Assembly: GCA_050944475.1 (NCBI GenBank)
Contig: JBMNRD010000001.1
Location: forward strand, 310,001-374,000
DNA from: RGIG5612 sp050944475
GTDB lineage: Bacteria; Bacillota; Clostridia; Lachnospirales; Lachnospiraceae
DNA length: 64,000 nt
Direction: 5' to 3'
The position numbers were made by a program, and so were the translations under genes. How positions within the stretch are numbered: the first letter of the stretch is position 1; the number at the start of each line of letters is the position of its first letter. Positions 1 through 8,594 of the stretch are shown here, piece by piece. Below the pieces are notes generated by a model. The model saw nothing but the letters and a program-made list of their open reading frames with translations. It had not been told where the DNA came from and made no database searches.

Positions 1-451
1 CTTCATCTTCCATGTCTTCCATGAGGAGTCTGACTGCCTCAAAGGACAACATATAATCTCTTGTTACCTTTTTCATGCGGGCGCACTCTTCTTTAGTGCT
101 TTTTTTCATTTCATCACATTCCCTGCGGGTTCTCTCCTTCAGGCTGTTGGCAAGCTTTACCGCGCCATCAATTATCTCTTTGGATTGAAATCCCGCCTCT
201 TCCATTGCCCGGCGCATTTCTTCCATATACATATCCGCAGCGCCCTGTGAGGCTCCGAACACATTATTCAACTCCATGGCCGCATCCGCAATTGATCCCG
301 CGTTTTCAATTTTTATACGGCGATCTTCCAATTCGCTTTTAAGTGCGTCGTTTTCTGCACGAAGCTCCTTGTCGCTTTGCTGGTATTGATAAATAATTTC
401 AACCAGCTCCTTCCGGCTTAAACGTTTCAAATCCTTTTCTTTTTCCGACAT
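1..451 (-). CDS. Coiled-coil hypothetical protein, 3' part cut by window edge
   Basis: An open minus-strand frame runs from an ATG at 451 to base 1 without a stop, giving about 150 visible residues. It begins MSEKEKDLKRLSRKELVEII and continues with a charged, heptad-like stretch rich in Glu, Lys, Gln and Arg, consistent with a long coiled coil; there is no signal peptide or membrane segment in the visible part. An in-frame TAG lies four codons upstream, so this ATG is the first available start, though the ribosome site is weak. Similar short coiled-coil proteins of unknown role are common in Clostridia (family knowledge). It lies downstream of truA across 263 bases. Function not recognised. 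Confidence 0.7.
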   Translation of the reverse strand, partial: MSEKEKDLKRLSRKELVEIIYQYQQSDKELRAENDALKSELEDRRIKIENAGSIADAAMELNNVFGASQGAADMYMEEMRRAMEEAGFQSKEIIDGAVKLANSLKERTRRECDEMKKSTKEECARMKKVTRDYMLSFEAVRLLMEDMEDE

Positions 452-606
452 TCCGCGCGCTTTCTAAAAATCTGTGCACCACATAATGATCTTTGTCTCA
501 ACTTTGCTATACTATGAATCCGGAAGTCTGATATTTCGCGCCTCCGATTGCAAAGACGGCAAAGCAACCGCTGTGTGTATTATGCGGTAGCCCGTTCACA
601 TATATT

Positions 607-646
607 ATTATAGGTTACATGGTAATGTTTTTCTGAATATTGTCAA
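607..646 (-). promoter_or_regulatory. Possible promoter for the coiled-coil gene
   Basis: The minus strand of the truA-downstream gap holds a perfect TATAAT (612-607) and a perfect TTGACA (646-641), but they are 28 bases apart, too far for one sigma-A promoter. TATAAT would have to use a weak -35. The rest of 452-714 shows no gene and no clear terminator. Confidence 0.25.
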
Positions 647-714
647 GCCTTTTTCAATAATCTGTTTTATTTAGAGCAGTTTGAACAAAAGCATTTATCT
701 GAAACTATTCATTT

Positions 715-1500
715 TTAATAATCTATTTTCACTAAAGTCAGACCCCGGGCAGGAGCCCTGGAAGCGGACAGGCGCCTGTCACATTTGTCTAATATCTCTT
801 TCATATGAGCCGGGGGATAAACGCCCATCCCTATCTTTTCAAGGGTCCCCGCAATAATTCTCACCATATTGTACAAAAAACCGTTGCCGGAAATTTTGAT
901 GGTTATCAGCTGCGGGCGATAACCCTCCGCGCCGTCCTCTTTCGGGTCCTTGTCCGGATTGAGCAGTTCAGAATCCACATCAATAGAGTATATTGTACGC
1001 ACGGTGGTTTTCTGCTGTCCCCCGGCAGACGAAAATGCTTTGAAATCATGCTCGCCCAAAAGATATGCCGCAGCCTCCTTCATTTTATCAACATTCAACT
1101 CGTAATATACATAGTCCGTATACAGCCGGACAGTGGGTAAATTACAACGACTGTTCAAAATTTTATACTCATAAGTCTTTGCCTTTGCCTCATATCTGGG
1201 ATGAAAATCCCGGGCGACCTCGCAGGATGAAACAATGCGAATATCCTCAGGCAGTCTTTGGTTAAGCGCATAACTTATTTTCCCGGGAGGAATCCTTGTG
1301 CCCGTATCAAATACCGCAACATTTCCCAAAGCATGTACCCCCGAATCTGTCCTGCTGCAGCCGATAACGGTAGTCTCCTCATTCAGCAATGCGCAAAGAT
1401 GCTCGTTTATGACCTGCTCTACCGCGATTCCGTTTTTCTGAACCTGCCAGCCCACATAATTCGTTCCGTCATATGCAATTGTAAGTTTTATTCTTTTCAT
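715..1500 (-). CDS. truA: tRNA pseudouridine(38-40) synthase TruA
   Basis: TruA isomerises uridines 38-40 in the anticodon arm of many tRNAs. The 261-residue length is normal for the family. The catalytic motif GCSRTDSGVHALGN places the nucleophilic Asp at about residue 52, and MKRIKLTIAYDGTNYVGWQ is the typical N terminus. The ATG follows the ecfT stop codon with no spacer and only a weak ribosome site, so translation is probably coupled. It is the last gene of the ecfA1-ecfA2-ecfT-truA operon, a usual clostridial arrangement. rplM and rpsI, which often follow, are not in the visible part. Confidence 0.97.
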   Translation of the reverse strand: MKRIKLTIAYDGTNYVGWQVQKNGIAVEQVINEHLCALLNEETTVIGCSRTDSGVHALGNVAVFDTGTRIPPGKISYALNQRLPEDIRIVSSCEVARDFHPRYEAKAKTYEYKILNSRCNLPTVRLYTDYVYYELNVDKMKEAAAYLLGEHDFKAFSSAGGQQKTTVRTIYSIDVDSELLNPDKDPKEDGAEGYRPQLITIKISGNGFLYNMVRIIAGTLEKIGMGVYPPAHMKEILDKCDRRLSASRAPARGLTLVKIDY

Positions 1501-2328
1501 TCAGATACGACCCCATTCCAGGAAATTGTCCATACAGATTCTCAGGCCTATTGCCAGCAGCAAATAAATTAACAACACAAGGAATGCAACTATGTCCCTG
1601 CGTTCATACTTCAGGGGATTCATCTTGGTACGATTATCCCCGCCGTGGTAGCACCTTGCCTCCATGGCGGTTGCCAGATCCGCCGCCCTGCGAAATGCAG
1701 ACACAAAAAGCGGAATCAATATGGGAATCATCCCCTTTGCCCTTTTAATCAGGCCTCCGGTCTCAAGATCCGCGCCTCTGGCAAGCTGAGCCTTGATTAT
1801 TTTATTTACCTCCTCGGTCAGTACCAGAATAAATCTCAAGGCAATAGACATCATCATAGCCATTTCGTGGACGGGAAATCTGATAACCCGAAGCGGGGAA
1901 AGGGCCTTCTCAAAACCCCCGGTCAGTGTGGTGGGAGTAGTGGTATATGTCAGCATAGATGAGCCCATAATGACAAAAACCAGCCGAAGAGCGAAGAATG
2001 CTGCACGAATGATTCCCTCCTCAGTCAGCTTAAAAATCCACCACTGCCAAAGTATGTTTCCTTCAGTGAAGAACAGGTTGAAAAACACTGCTACGATTAT
2101 CAGAAAAACAATCATCCTCATTCCCCTAAGAATGTAACTTAGAGGTATCCGGGAAATAATAATTATTAAGACGAGTGCCGTCATCAGGAAAATGCAGCCC
2201 CATATATTATTGACAATGAAAAGAGCGGAAATATATACCAGCACCCCCAGAAGCTTTACTCTGGGGTCCAGCCTGTGCAATATGGAATTGGCCGGGTAGT
2301 ACTGCCCGATCGTTATGTCTCTGAACAT
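1501..2328 (-). CDS. ecfT: ECF transporter transmembrane protein EcfT
   Basis: EcfT is the membrane scaffold of energy-coupling-factor importers, joining the two ATPases EcfA1 and EcfA2 to exchangeable vitamin- or metal-binding S components. The 275-residue protein has several hydrophobic helices (about 25-60, 70-90, 110-130 and a C-terminal helix near 248-265). It carries the two cytoplasmic coupling motifs, ARG at about 183-185 and the variant ARC at about 224-226 within MEARCYHGG; the second is more often ARG or ARN. It starts 6 bases after ecfA2. No S-component gene is adjacent, as expected for a group II system serving several distant S proteins. Confidence 0.96.
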   Translation of the reverse strand: MFRDITIGQYYPANSILHRLDPRVKLLGVLVYISALFIVNNIWGCIFLMTALVLIIIISRIPLSYILRGMRMIVFLIIVAVFFNLFFTEGNILWQWWIFKLTEEGIIRAAFFALRLVFVIMGSSMLTYTTTPTTLTGGFEKALSPLRVIRFPVHEMAMMMSIALRFILVLTEEVNKIIKAQLARGADLETGGLIKRAKGMIPILIPLFVSAFRRAADLATAMEARCYHGGDNRTKMNPLKYERRDIVAFLVLLIYLLLAIGLRICMDNFLEWGRI

Positions 2329-2334
2329 GCTCTG

Positions 2335-3195
2335 TTACTTTAGTGCTTCCACTATTGCCCTGCAGGCCTCTTCCACCGTAATGACATCCGTATCCATATC
2401 AAGTCCCGCAGCCTTTAGCTCTTCGGCAAAATATTTTACCTCAGGCGCCATCAGGCCGATGCTCTCCAGACCCTCAATCTGTGAGAATATTTCGCGTACC
2501 GGAAGGTCGTAGACAACCATGCCGTCATTGAGGGCAATTACCCTGTCCGCGTATGCGGCAACCTCCTCCATATTGTGTGAAACCAAAATAACCGTAATGT
2601 GATTATCCTGCTGGATTTTTTTCAGTTTATTGAGAATCTCCACCTTGCCCAGCGGGTCAAGACCGGCCGTGGGCTCATCAAAGATGAGCATGCCCGGCTC
2701 CATCGCAAGGATGCCGGCTATTGCCACCCGGCGCATTTCTCCTCCCGACAGTTCAAAAGGTGATTTTGAATAAAATTCCTCGTCAATTCCCACTGCTGCC
2801 AGCGCCCGCTTAACCCTGCGGTCAATATCTTCCTTATCTGAGCCGAGGTTTTTCGGACCGAAGGCCACATCGGCGTAAACATCACTTTCAAAAAGCTGAT
2901 GCTCCGGATACTGGAAAGTCAGTCCCACGCGGCGCCTGAGGTCGCGAAGAAGCTTTTTTTCATCCTTTTTGCCGTAGATTTCCTCTCCGTCAAATGTAAT
3001 CCTGCCGCTGCTTGGCTTTTCCAGACCGTTCAGCAGTTGAATCAAAGTGGATTTTCCCGAACCCGTGCTTCCGATGATTGCGATAAATGCATCCCCGCCG
3101 ATATCCAGGCTGACATCATTAAGCGCCGTCACCTCTTGAGGCGTTCCGTGATTATATATGTAGCTGACATTTTCCAGTTTGATATTCATTCGCAT
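2335..3195 (-). CDS. ecfA2: ECF transporter ATPase EcfA2
   Basis: One of the two ATPases of the shared ECF module. In 286 residues it shows Walker A GSTGSGKST (42-50), a Q-loop FQYPEHQLF near 95, signature LSGGEMRRVA (149-158) and Walker B MLIFDEPTAGLD ending near 180, with the catalytic Glu at about 174. The FQYPEHQLF Q-loop and the gene order ecfA1-ecfA2-ecfT identify it as A2. The C-terminal extension after about 240 is typical of the EcfA dimer interface. It lies 28 bases after ecfA1 and 6 bases before ecfT. Confidence 0.96.
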   Translation of the reverse strand: MRMNIKLENVSYIYNHGTPQEVTALNDVSLDIGGDAFIAIIGSTGSGKSTLIQLLNGLEKPSSGRITFDGEEIYGKKDEKKLLRDLRRRVGLTFQYPEHQLFESDVYADVAFGPKNLGSDKEDIDRRVKRALAAVGIDEEFYSKSPFELSGGEMRRVAIAGILAMEPGMLIFDEPTAGLDPLGKVEILNKLKKIQQDNHITVILVSHNMEEVAAYADRVIALNDGMVVYDLPVREIFSQIEGLESIGLMAPEVKYFAEELKAAGLDMDTDVITVEEACRAIVEALK

Positions 3196-3223
3196 GCCCT
3201 ATTCTTGCAATACATTGCCCTGC

Positions 3224-4144
3224 TTACAAGCGCGGTCCCTGTTCGCGCAATTCATTGTCCTTGTCCTTCAGCGACAAAACGGCTGCTTTCAGCTCCTTAC
3301 GGGTTGTGATGCCTGCAGGTATGTCCAGTCCCGCCTTCTTAAGCTCCCAGGCAAGCTGACTGATCTGCGGAAGCCTCAGGCCGATCTTTTCAAGCTCGTC
3401 GGGCCTTGAAAAGATATCCTTGGGCATACCTTCCATAATTATACTTCCCTCATTCATGACAAATATTCGATCCGCCGGCAATGCCTCGTCCATATAATGC
3501 GTAATACAGATTACCGTTATTCCGTGATTCCTGTTCAATTCCTTCACTGTAGACATAACTTCCCTGCGTCCTCTCGGGTCCAGCATTGAGGTTGATTCGT
3601 CCAAAACAATGCATCTCGGGTGCATGGCAAGAATCCCCGCTATGGCGGTCCTTTGCTTCTGGCCGCCGGAAAGCCTGTTCGGGGATGCCTTGGCATATTC
3701 ACTCATGTCTACCTTCTCAAGTGCAAGTCTCACCTCACGGCGGATGTCCACAGAGGGCATACCGATATTTTCAGGGCCGAAGGCCACATCCTCATCCACC
3801 ATCGACCCGATAATCTGGTTGTCGGGATTCTGAAAAACCATCCCGACCAGACTGCGGATATCCCAAACCTTTCCCTCATCCCGGGAATCCATCCCGTCAA
3901 TCCACAATGTCCCCTCATCGGGAAGCAAAAGGGCATTCAAATGGCGGGCAAGCGTGGACTTCCCCGAACCGTTTCTCCCTAAGATACAGATGAACTCGCC
4001 GGCTTCAATTGTCAGCTCCACGTCCTCGATTGCACGGTCAGCCGGCGCAGACGTTGCCTCTCCTTCGGCGACATCATCGGATGCCACGGGATAAGTATAT
4101 GAAATTTTCTCCGCCTTTATCAGCGTCATATTCTTCAGTGTCAT
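3224..4144 (-). CDS. ecfA1: ECF transporter ATPase EcfA1
   Basis: First ATPase of the ECF module. From the chosen ATG (4144, after AGAGAAAG) it has 306 residues: Walker A GRNGSGKST at about 56-64, Q-loop VFQNPDNQI, signature LSGGQKQRTA and Walker B CIVLDESTSMLDP, with ESTSMLD typical of EcfA1. The frame stays open to 4198, but that longer start would lie upstream of the probable promoter. An acidic, low-complexity insert of about 19 residues (about 20-38) sits between the first strands, where most homologues have a short turn. Transcribed divergently from the phosphoketolase gene. Confidence 0.95.
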   Translation of the reverse strand: MTLKNMTLIKAEKISYTYPVASDDVAEGEATSAPADRAIEDVELTIEAGEFICILGRNGSGKSTLARHLNALLLPDEGTLWIDGMDSRDEGKVWDIRSLVGMVFQNPDNQIIGSMVDEDVAFGPENIGMPSVDIRREVRLALEKVDMSEYAKASPNRLSGGQKQRTAIAGILAMHPRCIVLDESTSMLDPRGRREVMSTVKELNRNHGITVICITHYMDEALPADRIFVMNEGSIIMEGMPKDIFSRPDELEKIGLRLPQISQLAWELKKAGLDIPAGITTRKELKAAVLSLKDKDNELREQGPRL

Positions 4145-4160
4145 ATTCTTTCTCTGATTG

Positions 4161-4190
4161 AGTATAATAACATTTTTTCTATGAAAACAA
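4161..4190 (-). promoter_or_regulatory. Probable promoter of ecfA1-ecfA2-ecfT-truA
   Basis: On the minus strand TTGTTT (4190-4185) and TATACT (4166-4161) are separated by 18 bases. The start site would fall just upstream of the ribosome site AGAGAAAG and the ATG at 4144, giving a short leader. Confidence 0.45.
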
Positions 4191-4203
4191 AACCTCAACT
4201 TAA

Positions 4204-4232
4204 TTGAATACCGGCCCCGCTTGTGCTAAAAT
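4204..4232 (+). promoter_or_regulatory. Promoter of the phosphoketolase gene
   Basis: TTGAAT (4204-4209), a 17-base spacer and TAAAAT (4227-4232) preceded directly by TGC, which makes an extended -10. It sits 32 bases before the ATG, which has a GGAGA ribosome site. Confidence 0.7.
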
Positions 4233-4264
4233 TCCCTTAAACAACAGAAACGGAGACTAATATC

Positions 4265-6715
4265 ATGTCTAAATCGGTTGAAGGTAAAGTTAATATGAGG
4301 CCAAAAGCAAGTACCAGGCTTTCAAAAAAGCCTCCTCTGTCCGAAAAAGAACTGAAACAGATAGATGCTTATTGGCGGGCGTCCAACTATCTGACCGCAT
4401 GCCAGCTTTATCTGCTGGATAATCCTCTTCTTGACAGACCCCTGGAGCCGTCAGATCTTAAGAAAAAGATTGTCGGCCACTGGGGCACCTGCCCGGGTCA
4501 GAATTTCATTTATACACATCTGAACCGTGTCATTAAAAGAGACGACCTGAATATGATATATCTTTCGGGTCCCGGCCACGGCGGCAATGCAATGGTCGCC
4601 CATGACTGGCTGGACGGCAGTTATAGTGAAATATATCCCAACATTTCCCGGGATAAGGAGGGAATGCAAAAACTTTTCAAACAGTTTTCGTTCCCGGAGG
4701 GTATCGCCAGCCATGTTGCGCCTGAGACTCCCGGCTCCATTCATGAGGGCGGCGAGCTGGGATATTCCCTTGCCCACGCTTTCGGAGCTGTTCTGGATAA
4801 TCCGGACCTTATTGCGGCTTGTGTTGTGGGGGACGGAGAGGCTGAAACGGGCCCCCTTGCCACCTCCTGGCACGGGAATAAATTTGTAAATCCGATTACC
4901 GACGGTGCCGTCCTTCCCATTTTGCACTTGAACGGCTTCAAGATTGCCAACCCCGCGATTTTTGCAAGAATAAGCAGTAAGGAGCTTGAGTATTTCTTCA
5001 GAGGCTGCGGCTGGGAGCCGAGATTCGTTGAAGGCTCCGAGCCCGAGAAAATGCACCAGGCCATGGCGGCGACTCTGGACTGGGCAATCCGTGAAATTAG
5101 ACGCATTCAAAATTACGCCCGTGAAACCGGCGATTATACCAGGCCTAAATGGCCCGTAATCATCCTGAAAACTCCCAAGGGCTGGACCGCCCCCGAGGTT
5201 GTAGACGGCAAGCCCCTGGAGGGCAGCTGGAGGGCGCACCAGATTCCCTTTACCCTTGCAAACGAGAAAGAAATCGAAGCACATTTGCCGCAGCTTGAAG
5301 AGTGGCTGCGTTCTTATAGGCCGCAGGAACTGTTCACCATGGAAGGTCAACCGGTTAAAATGCTCAGAGACTTCCCGCCGACGGGAACACGCCGCATGGG
5401 AGCCAATCCTCATGCCAACGGAGGCCTGCTTCTGCGCGAGCTGCGCACCCCCGATTTCAGAGAGTATGCCGTAGACGTTCCCGCTCCGGGTACGGTTGAA
5501 GCGCAGGACATGAAAGAACTCGGGAAATATGTCCGGGATGTGATGAAACTGAACATGGATGCACGGAATTTCCTGATATTTGCCCCGGATGAAACCGCCT
5601 CCAACAGGCTCCAGGCAGTGTTCGAGGTGACCGGACGCAAGTTCATTGACCCTCAGATTGAAGGGGTTGACGAACACCTCGACCCGAACGGCAGGGTAAT
5701 AGACTCAATACTTTCAGAGCACATGTGCGAGGGCATGCTCGAGGGCTACCTGCTGACCGGCAGACACGGCTTTTTCAACAGCTACGAGGCATTTATACGA
5801 ATCGTGGATTCGATGTTTGCCCAGCACGCAAAATGGATAAAAATGTGCAGTGAACTCCCCTGGAGACAGGATATCGCTTCGCTGAACTACATTCTGGCCT
5901 CCCACGTCTGGCAGCAGGACCACAACGGCTTTACACATCAGGACCCCGGCTTTTTAGACCATGTGGCAAATAAAAAGGCCGATGTGGTGCGCATGTACTT
6001 GCCACCGGATGCCAATTGCCTGATTTCCTGCTTTGACCATTGTATTAAGAGCCGTAACTATGTCAACGTCATTGTTGCCAGCAAACACTCCCGACCCCAG
6101 TGGCTGACCATGGACCGGGCGGTCAAGCACTGTACCCAAGGTATCGGAATCTGGGACTGGGCCTCCAATGACCGGGGGCAGGAGCCTGACATTATCATGG
6201 CCTGCTGCGGCGATACGCCCACGATGGAAACGCTTGCGGCCGTTACAATTCTCCGTCACGAGCTGCCGGAAATCAAAATCCGACTGATAAATGTAGTGGA
6301 TTTGATGAAACTGCAGCCGCATTATCTGCATCCTCACGGACTGACCGACGAGGAATATGACCTGCTCTTCACGAAGGATAAGCCGATTTTGTTTGCTTAC
6401 CACGGCTATCCTACACTGATTCACGAGCTGACCTATCTCCGTCACAACCGCAACCTCAAGGTGCGCGGCTACATCGAAGAGGGCACTATAACCACGCCGT
6501 TTGATATGCGCGTGCTGAACGGCGTCGACAGATTCAATCTTGTCATCGGTGCAATCGGAATGCTCCCAGGTCTTGGCAATCGCGGTGCATATCTTATCCA
6601 GCTGATGAAGGATAAACTGGTGGAGCATCGCCAATATATCAAAGATTTCGGCATTGACCTGCCGGATGTCCGCTCCTGGAAATGGAACGACGGAAAGGGG
6701 AATTACGTGGAATAA
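4265..6715 (+). CDS. xfp: Xylulose-5-phosphate/fructose-6-phosphate phosphoketolase
   Basis: Phosphoketolase is a thiamine-diphosphate enzyme that splits xylulose 5-phosphate, and in many homologues fructose 6-phosphate, with phosphate into acetyl phosphate plus glyceraldehyde 3-phosphate or erythrose 4-phosphate. The 816 residues match the full family length. Visible motifs are GHWGTCPGQNF (71-81), SGPGHGGNAM (101-110), HEGGELGYSLAHA (about 160) and the ThDP-binding GDGEAETGPLATSWHGNKF (189-207). Substrate preference cannot be read from sequence. It is a single gene with its own promoter and terminator, between the ECF operon and the radical SAM gene. It would give acetyl phosphate, and so ATP and acetate, from pentoses. 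Confidence 0.97.
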   Translation: MSKSVEGKVNMRPKASTRLSKKPPLSEKELKQIDAYWRASNYLTACQLYLLDNPLLDRPLEPSDLKKKIVGHWGTCPGQNFIYTHLNRVIKRDDLNMIYLSGPGHGGNAMVAHDWLDGSYSEIYPNISRDKEGMQKLFKQFSFPEGIASHVAPETPGSIHEGGELGYSLAHAFGAVLDNPDLIAACVVGDGEAETGPLATSWHGNKFVNPITDGAVLPILHLNGFKIANPAIFARISSKELEYFFRGCGWEPRFVEGSEPEKMHQAMAATLDWAIREIRRIQNYARETGDYTRPKWPVIILKTPKGWTAPEVVDGKPLEGSWRAHQIPFTLANEKEIEAHLPQLEEWLRSYRPQELFTMEGQPVKMLRDFPPTGTRRMGANPHANGGLLLRELRTPDFREYAVDVPAPGTVEAQDMKELGKYVRDVMKLNMDARNFLIFAPDETASNRLQAVFEVTGRKFIDPQIEGVDEHLDPNGRVIDSILSEHMCEGMLEGYLLTGRHGFFNSYEAFIRIVDSMFAQHAKWIKMCSELPWRQDIASLNYILASHVWQQDHNGFTHQDPGFLDHVANKKADVVRMYLPPDANCLISCFDHCIKSRNYVNVIVASKHSRPQWLTMDRAVKHCTQGIGIWDWASNDRGQEPDIIMACCGDTPTMETLAAVTILRHELPEIKIRLINVVDLMKLQPHYLHPHGLTDEEYDLLFTKDKPILFAYHGYPTLIHELTYLRHNRNLKVRGYIEEGTITTPFDMRVLNGVDRFNLVIGAIGMLPGLGNRGAYLIQLMKDKLVEHRQYIKDFGIDLPDVRSWKWNDGKGNYVE

Positions 6716-6720
6716 TTAAA

Positions 6721-6748
6721 GGGCACAGCGGCGGCTGTGCCCTTTTTT
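6721..6748 (+). terminator. Terminator of xfp, probably bidirectional
   Basis: A perfect 9-bp stem GGGCACAGC/GCTGTGCCC with a GGCG loop is followed by TTTTTT. On the minus strand the same stem is followed by TTTAATTATT, so it may also end the converging radical SAM transcript. Confidence 0.9.
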
Positions 6749-6788
6749 ATGTTTTGCCGGACATCTTTGGATAGTGCCTTCAAATCTG

Positions 6789-8594
6789 TTATAAATTCTC
6801 CTTTTTAATGCCTATCTCCTTTGCCGGTCCCTGGTCCTCATAGAGAAAAAACACCCTGCAATCTGCCGCGGATATCTGTCCTGTCCGCATAAACAACTCT
6901 ACGTCAAAATCGAAAAATTCAACATGAACGCTTTCCTTTGGCCCCCCGCGTTTTAGGCTGCCGTTTCTTCGCATTTCCCTCTGCCTGCGCTTTTGCTCGA
7001 CTCCTCCTCCGAAGAAATCCGGCCTGGCCTTTAATTTTTCTTTTTTATATAAATCAATCAGCAACAGGGCGTCAAAGTGCTTCATTTCCGCTGCCTGATT
7101 CCCATATTCCCCGCTGATTTTTGCGCTTCTTTTCTTACGGTTTTCCCCGTTGTTTTTTTCACTGTTCCCGGCCCGGCTTTCATTCAATGCGGCAAGTCGT
7201 GCGCCTATCACTTCCCTTAACATTTCATAGGCGCTGATACGGGATTCCCTATCAAACCTTTCGGGATTGCTTTTATAATATGCATCAATGGTTTCATACA
7301 TGTCAAACGGACCATCAGACAACCTCTGCACGGCCGGCATTGTATATTTATACGCCCCGCTGTTTCCATATCTGTTCAGCTGCTCCTCAATTCCGTGAAG
7401 GATCTCCATTTCATCCCCGCTTATCCAGGCCGTGGACTTTACCTCATAGGGTGCGCTTGTGTCCCGTTTCATTTTGTAATCCGCAGCTTTTTTTTCCATG
7501 ACCGTTCCGTGAAGGATTTTCAAAAATCCCAGCTGCAGCATATCACCTCCCCAGGAATATACCTCGTTAAATGAATGCCTGAAGCTCTCAAAATCCTCAA
7601 ACGGCAGCCCCGCAATCAGATCCAAATGGATGTGGATATTGCCGGCGGCGGTCAGCCTTGTTACCGCGTTTTTTATCTTCTCTGTCTTTGTGTTTCGGCA
7701 TATTTCCGAGAGTGTCTTCGGATTAACCGTCTGCACGCCTATTTCAAGCTGGAAAAGACCCTTCCGCACTTTTTGCAGAAAATCAATTTCTTCGTCCGTC
7801 AGCAGACTTCCTTCGACTTCAAAATGAAAGGTTGTAACTTTGTTGTCATTTTCTGCAAGATATCGCCAGATTTTCATGGCACGTTCCCGGTCCGCATTAA
7901 ATGTCCTGTCCACAAACTTGACAATCCTGACCCGTCCGTCCAGAAAATGCTTCAGCTCCGGCAACACTAACTTCAGGCTGCGAAAACGCATCCCTTTCTC
8001 AATTGATGACAGGCAGTAGCTGCATCTGAAAGGGCATCCCCTTGAGGTTTCGTAATACAGCATCCTGTTTCGGAAAATGCTCAGGTTATCATAAATAAAG
8101 GGAATATCATCCATGTCTACGGGCTCGGCCGCATAATTCTCGCGTTTTTTCACATCGTCAGTCCCCTGCAGCATCAGTCCCGGTATTTCGCCTGATATTT
8201 TCCCTCTGTTCACCAGCTGTGCGGCGGCCATTTTCCATGAGACTTCACCTTCTTTGCAAAAGACTCCGTCTACCATGGGAAATCGTTCCAAAACCTCCCG
8301 TGGATTATATGAGACCTCCGGACCTCCAAGAAAAATCTGCCTGCTCCCGGATGCCTTTTCCAAGGCCTTAAGCAGCTCGCCTATAAAGTTTATGTTCCAG
8401 ATATAGCAGGAAATGCCTATGACCTCCGGGTTTCTTCTTTCTATGTCTCTCAGCACCTCCTGCAGACTCAGGTTTATTGTATATTCGGCAATATCCATAT
8501 GCTCACCGAGCGGCCCGGCATATGCCCGGATTGAATAGACCGCCGGATTCATGTGAGTATATTTCGCATTTATCGCAATCAGCAAAATCTTCAT
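6789..8594 (-). CDS. B12-binding-domain radical SAM protein (DUF4080 type)
   Basis: A 601-residue protein with an N-terminal cobalamin-binding-like Rossmann domain (about 1-140, starting MKILLIAINAKYTHMNPAVY), then a radical SAM core with the cluster motif CPFRCSYC (Cys 187, 191, 194) and a TIM-barrel region rich in the expected beta-strands. The C-terminal region after about 400 resembles the DUF4080 extension and includes a hydrophilic, Lys/Asn-rich linker around 470-505. Members probably use a 4Fe-4S cluster and AdoMet, but their substrate is unknown. Its start overlaps the end of the upstream sugar-kinase gene by 4 bases, so the two are co-translated. Confidence 0.85.
   Translation of the reverse strand: MKILLIAINAKYTHMNPAVYSIRAYAGPLGEHMDIAEYTINLSLQEVLRDIERRNPEVIGISCYIWNINFIGELLKALEKASGSRQIFLGGPEVSYNPREVLERFPMVDGVFCKEGEVSWKMAAAQLVNRGKISGEIPGLMLQGTDDVKKRENYAAEPVDMDDIPFIYDNLSIFRNRMLYYETSRGCPFRCSYCLSSIEKGMRFRSLKLVLPELKHFLDGRVRIVKFVDRTFNADRERAMKIWRYLAENDNKVTTFHFEVEGSLLTDEEIDFLQKVRKGLFQLEIGVQTVNPKTLSEICRNTKTEKIKNAVTRLTAAGNIHIHLDLIAGLPFEDFESFRHSFNEVYSWGGDMLQLGFLKILHGTVMEKKAADYKMKRDTSAPYEVKSTAWISGDEMEILHGIEEQLNRYGNSGAYKYTMPAVQRLSDGPFDMYETIDAYYKSNPERFDRESRISAYEMLREVIGARLAALNESRAGNSEKNNGENRKKRSAKISGEYGNQAAEMKHFDALLLIDLYKKEKLKARPDFFGGGVEQKRRQREMRRNGSLKRGGPKESVHVEFFDFDVELFMRTGQISAADCRVFFLYEDQGPAKEIGIKKENL

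Noticed and set aside
607..646. Strong promoter with TTGACA and TATAAT before the first gene
   Set aside because: Both boxes are perfect, but the distance of 28 bases is too long for one promoter; kept only as a weak candidate.
4451..5677. Long open frame of 408 codons on the strand opposite phosphoketolase
   Set aside because: It lies wholly inside xfp, which has strong family motifs, a promoter and a terminator. The antisense translation shows no recognisable domain and no ribosome site.
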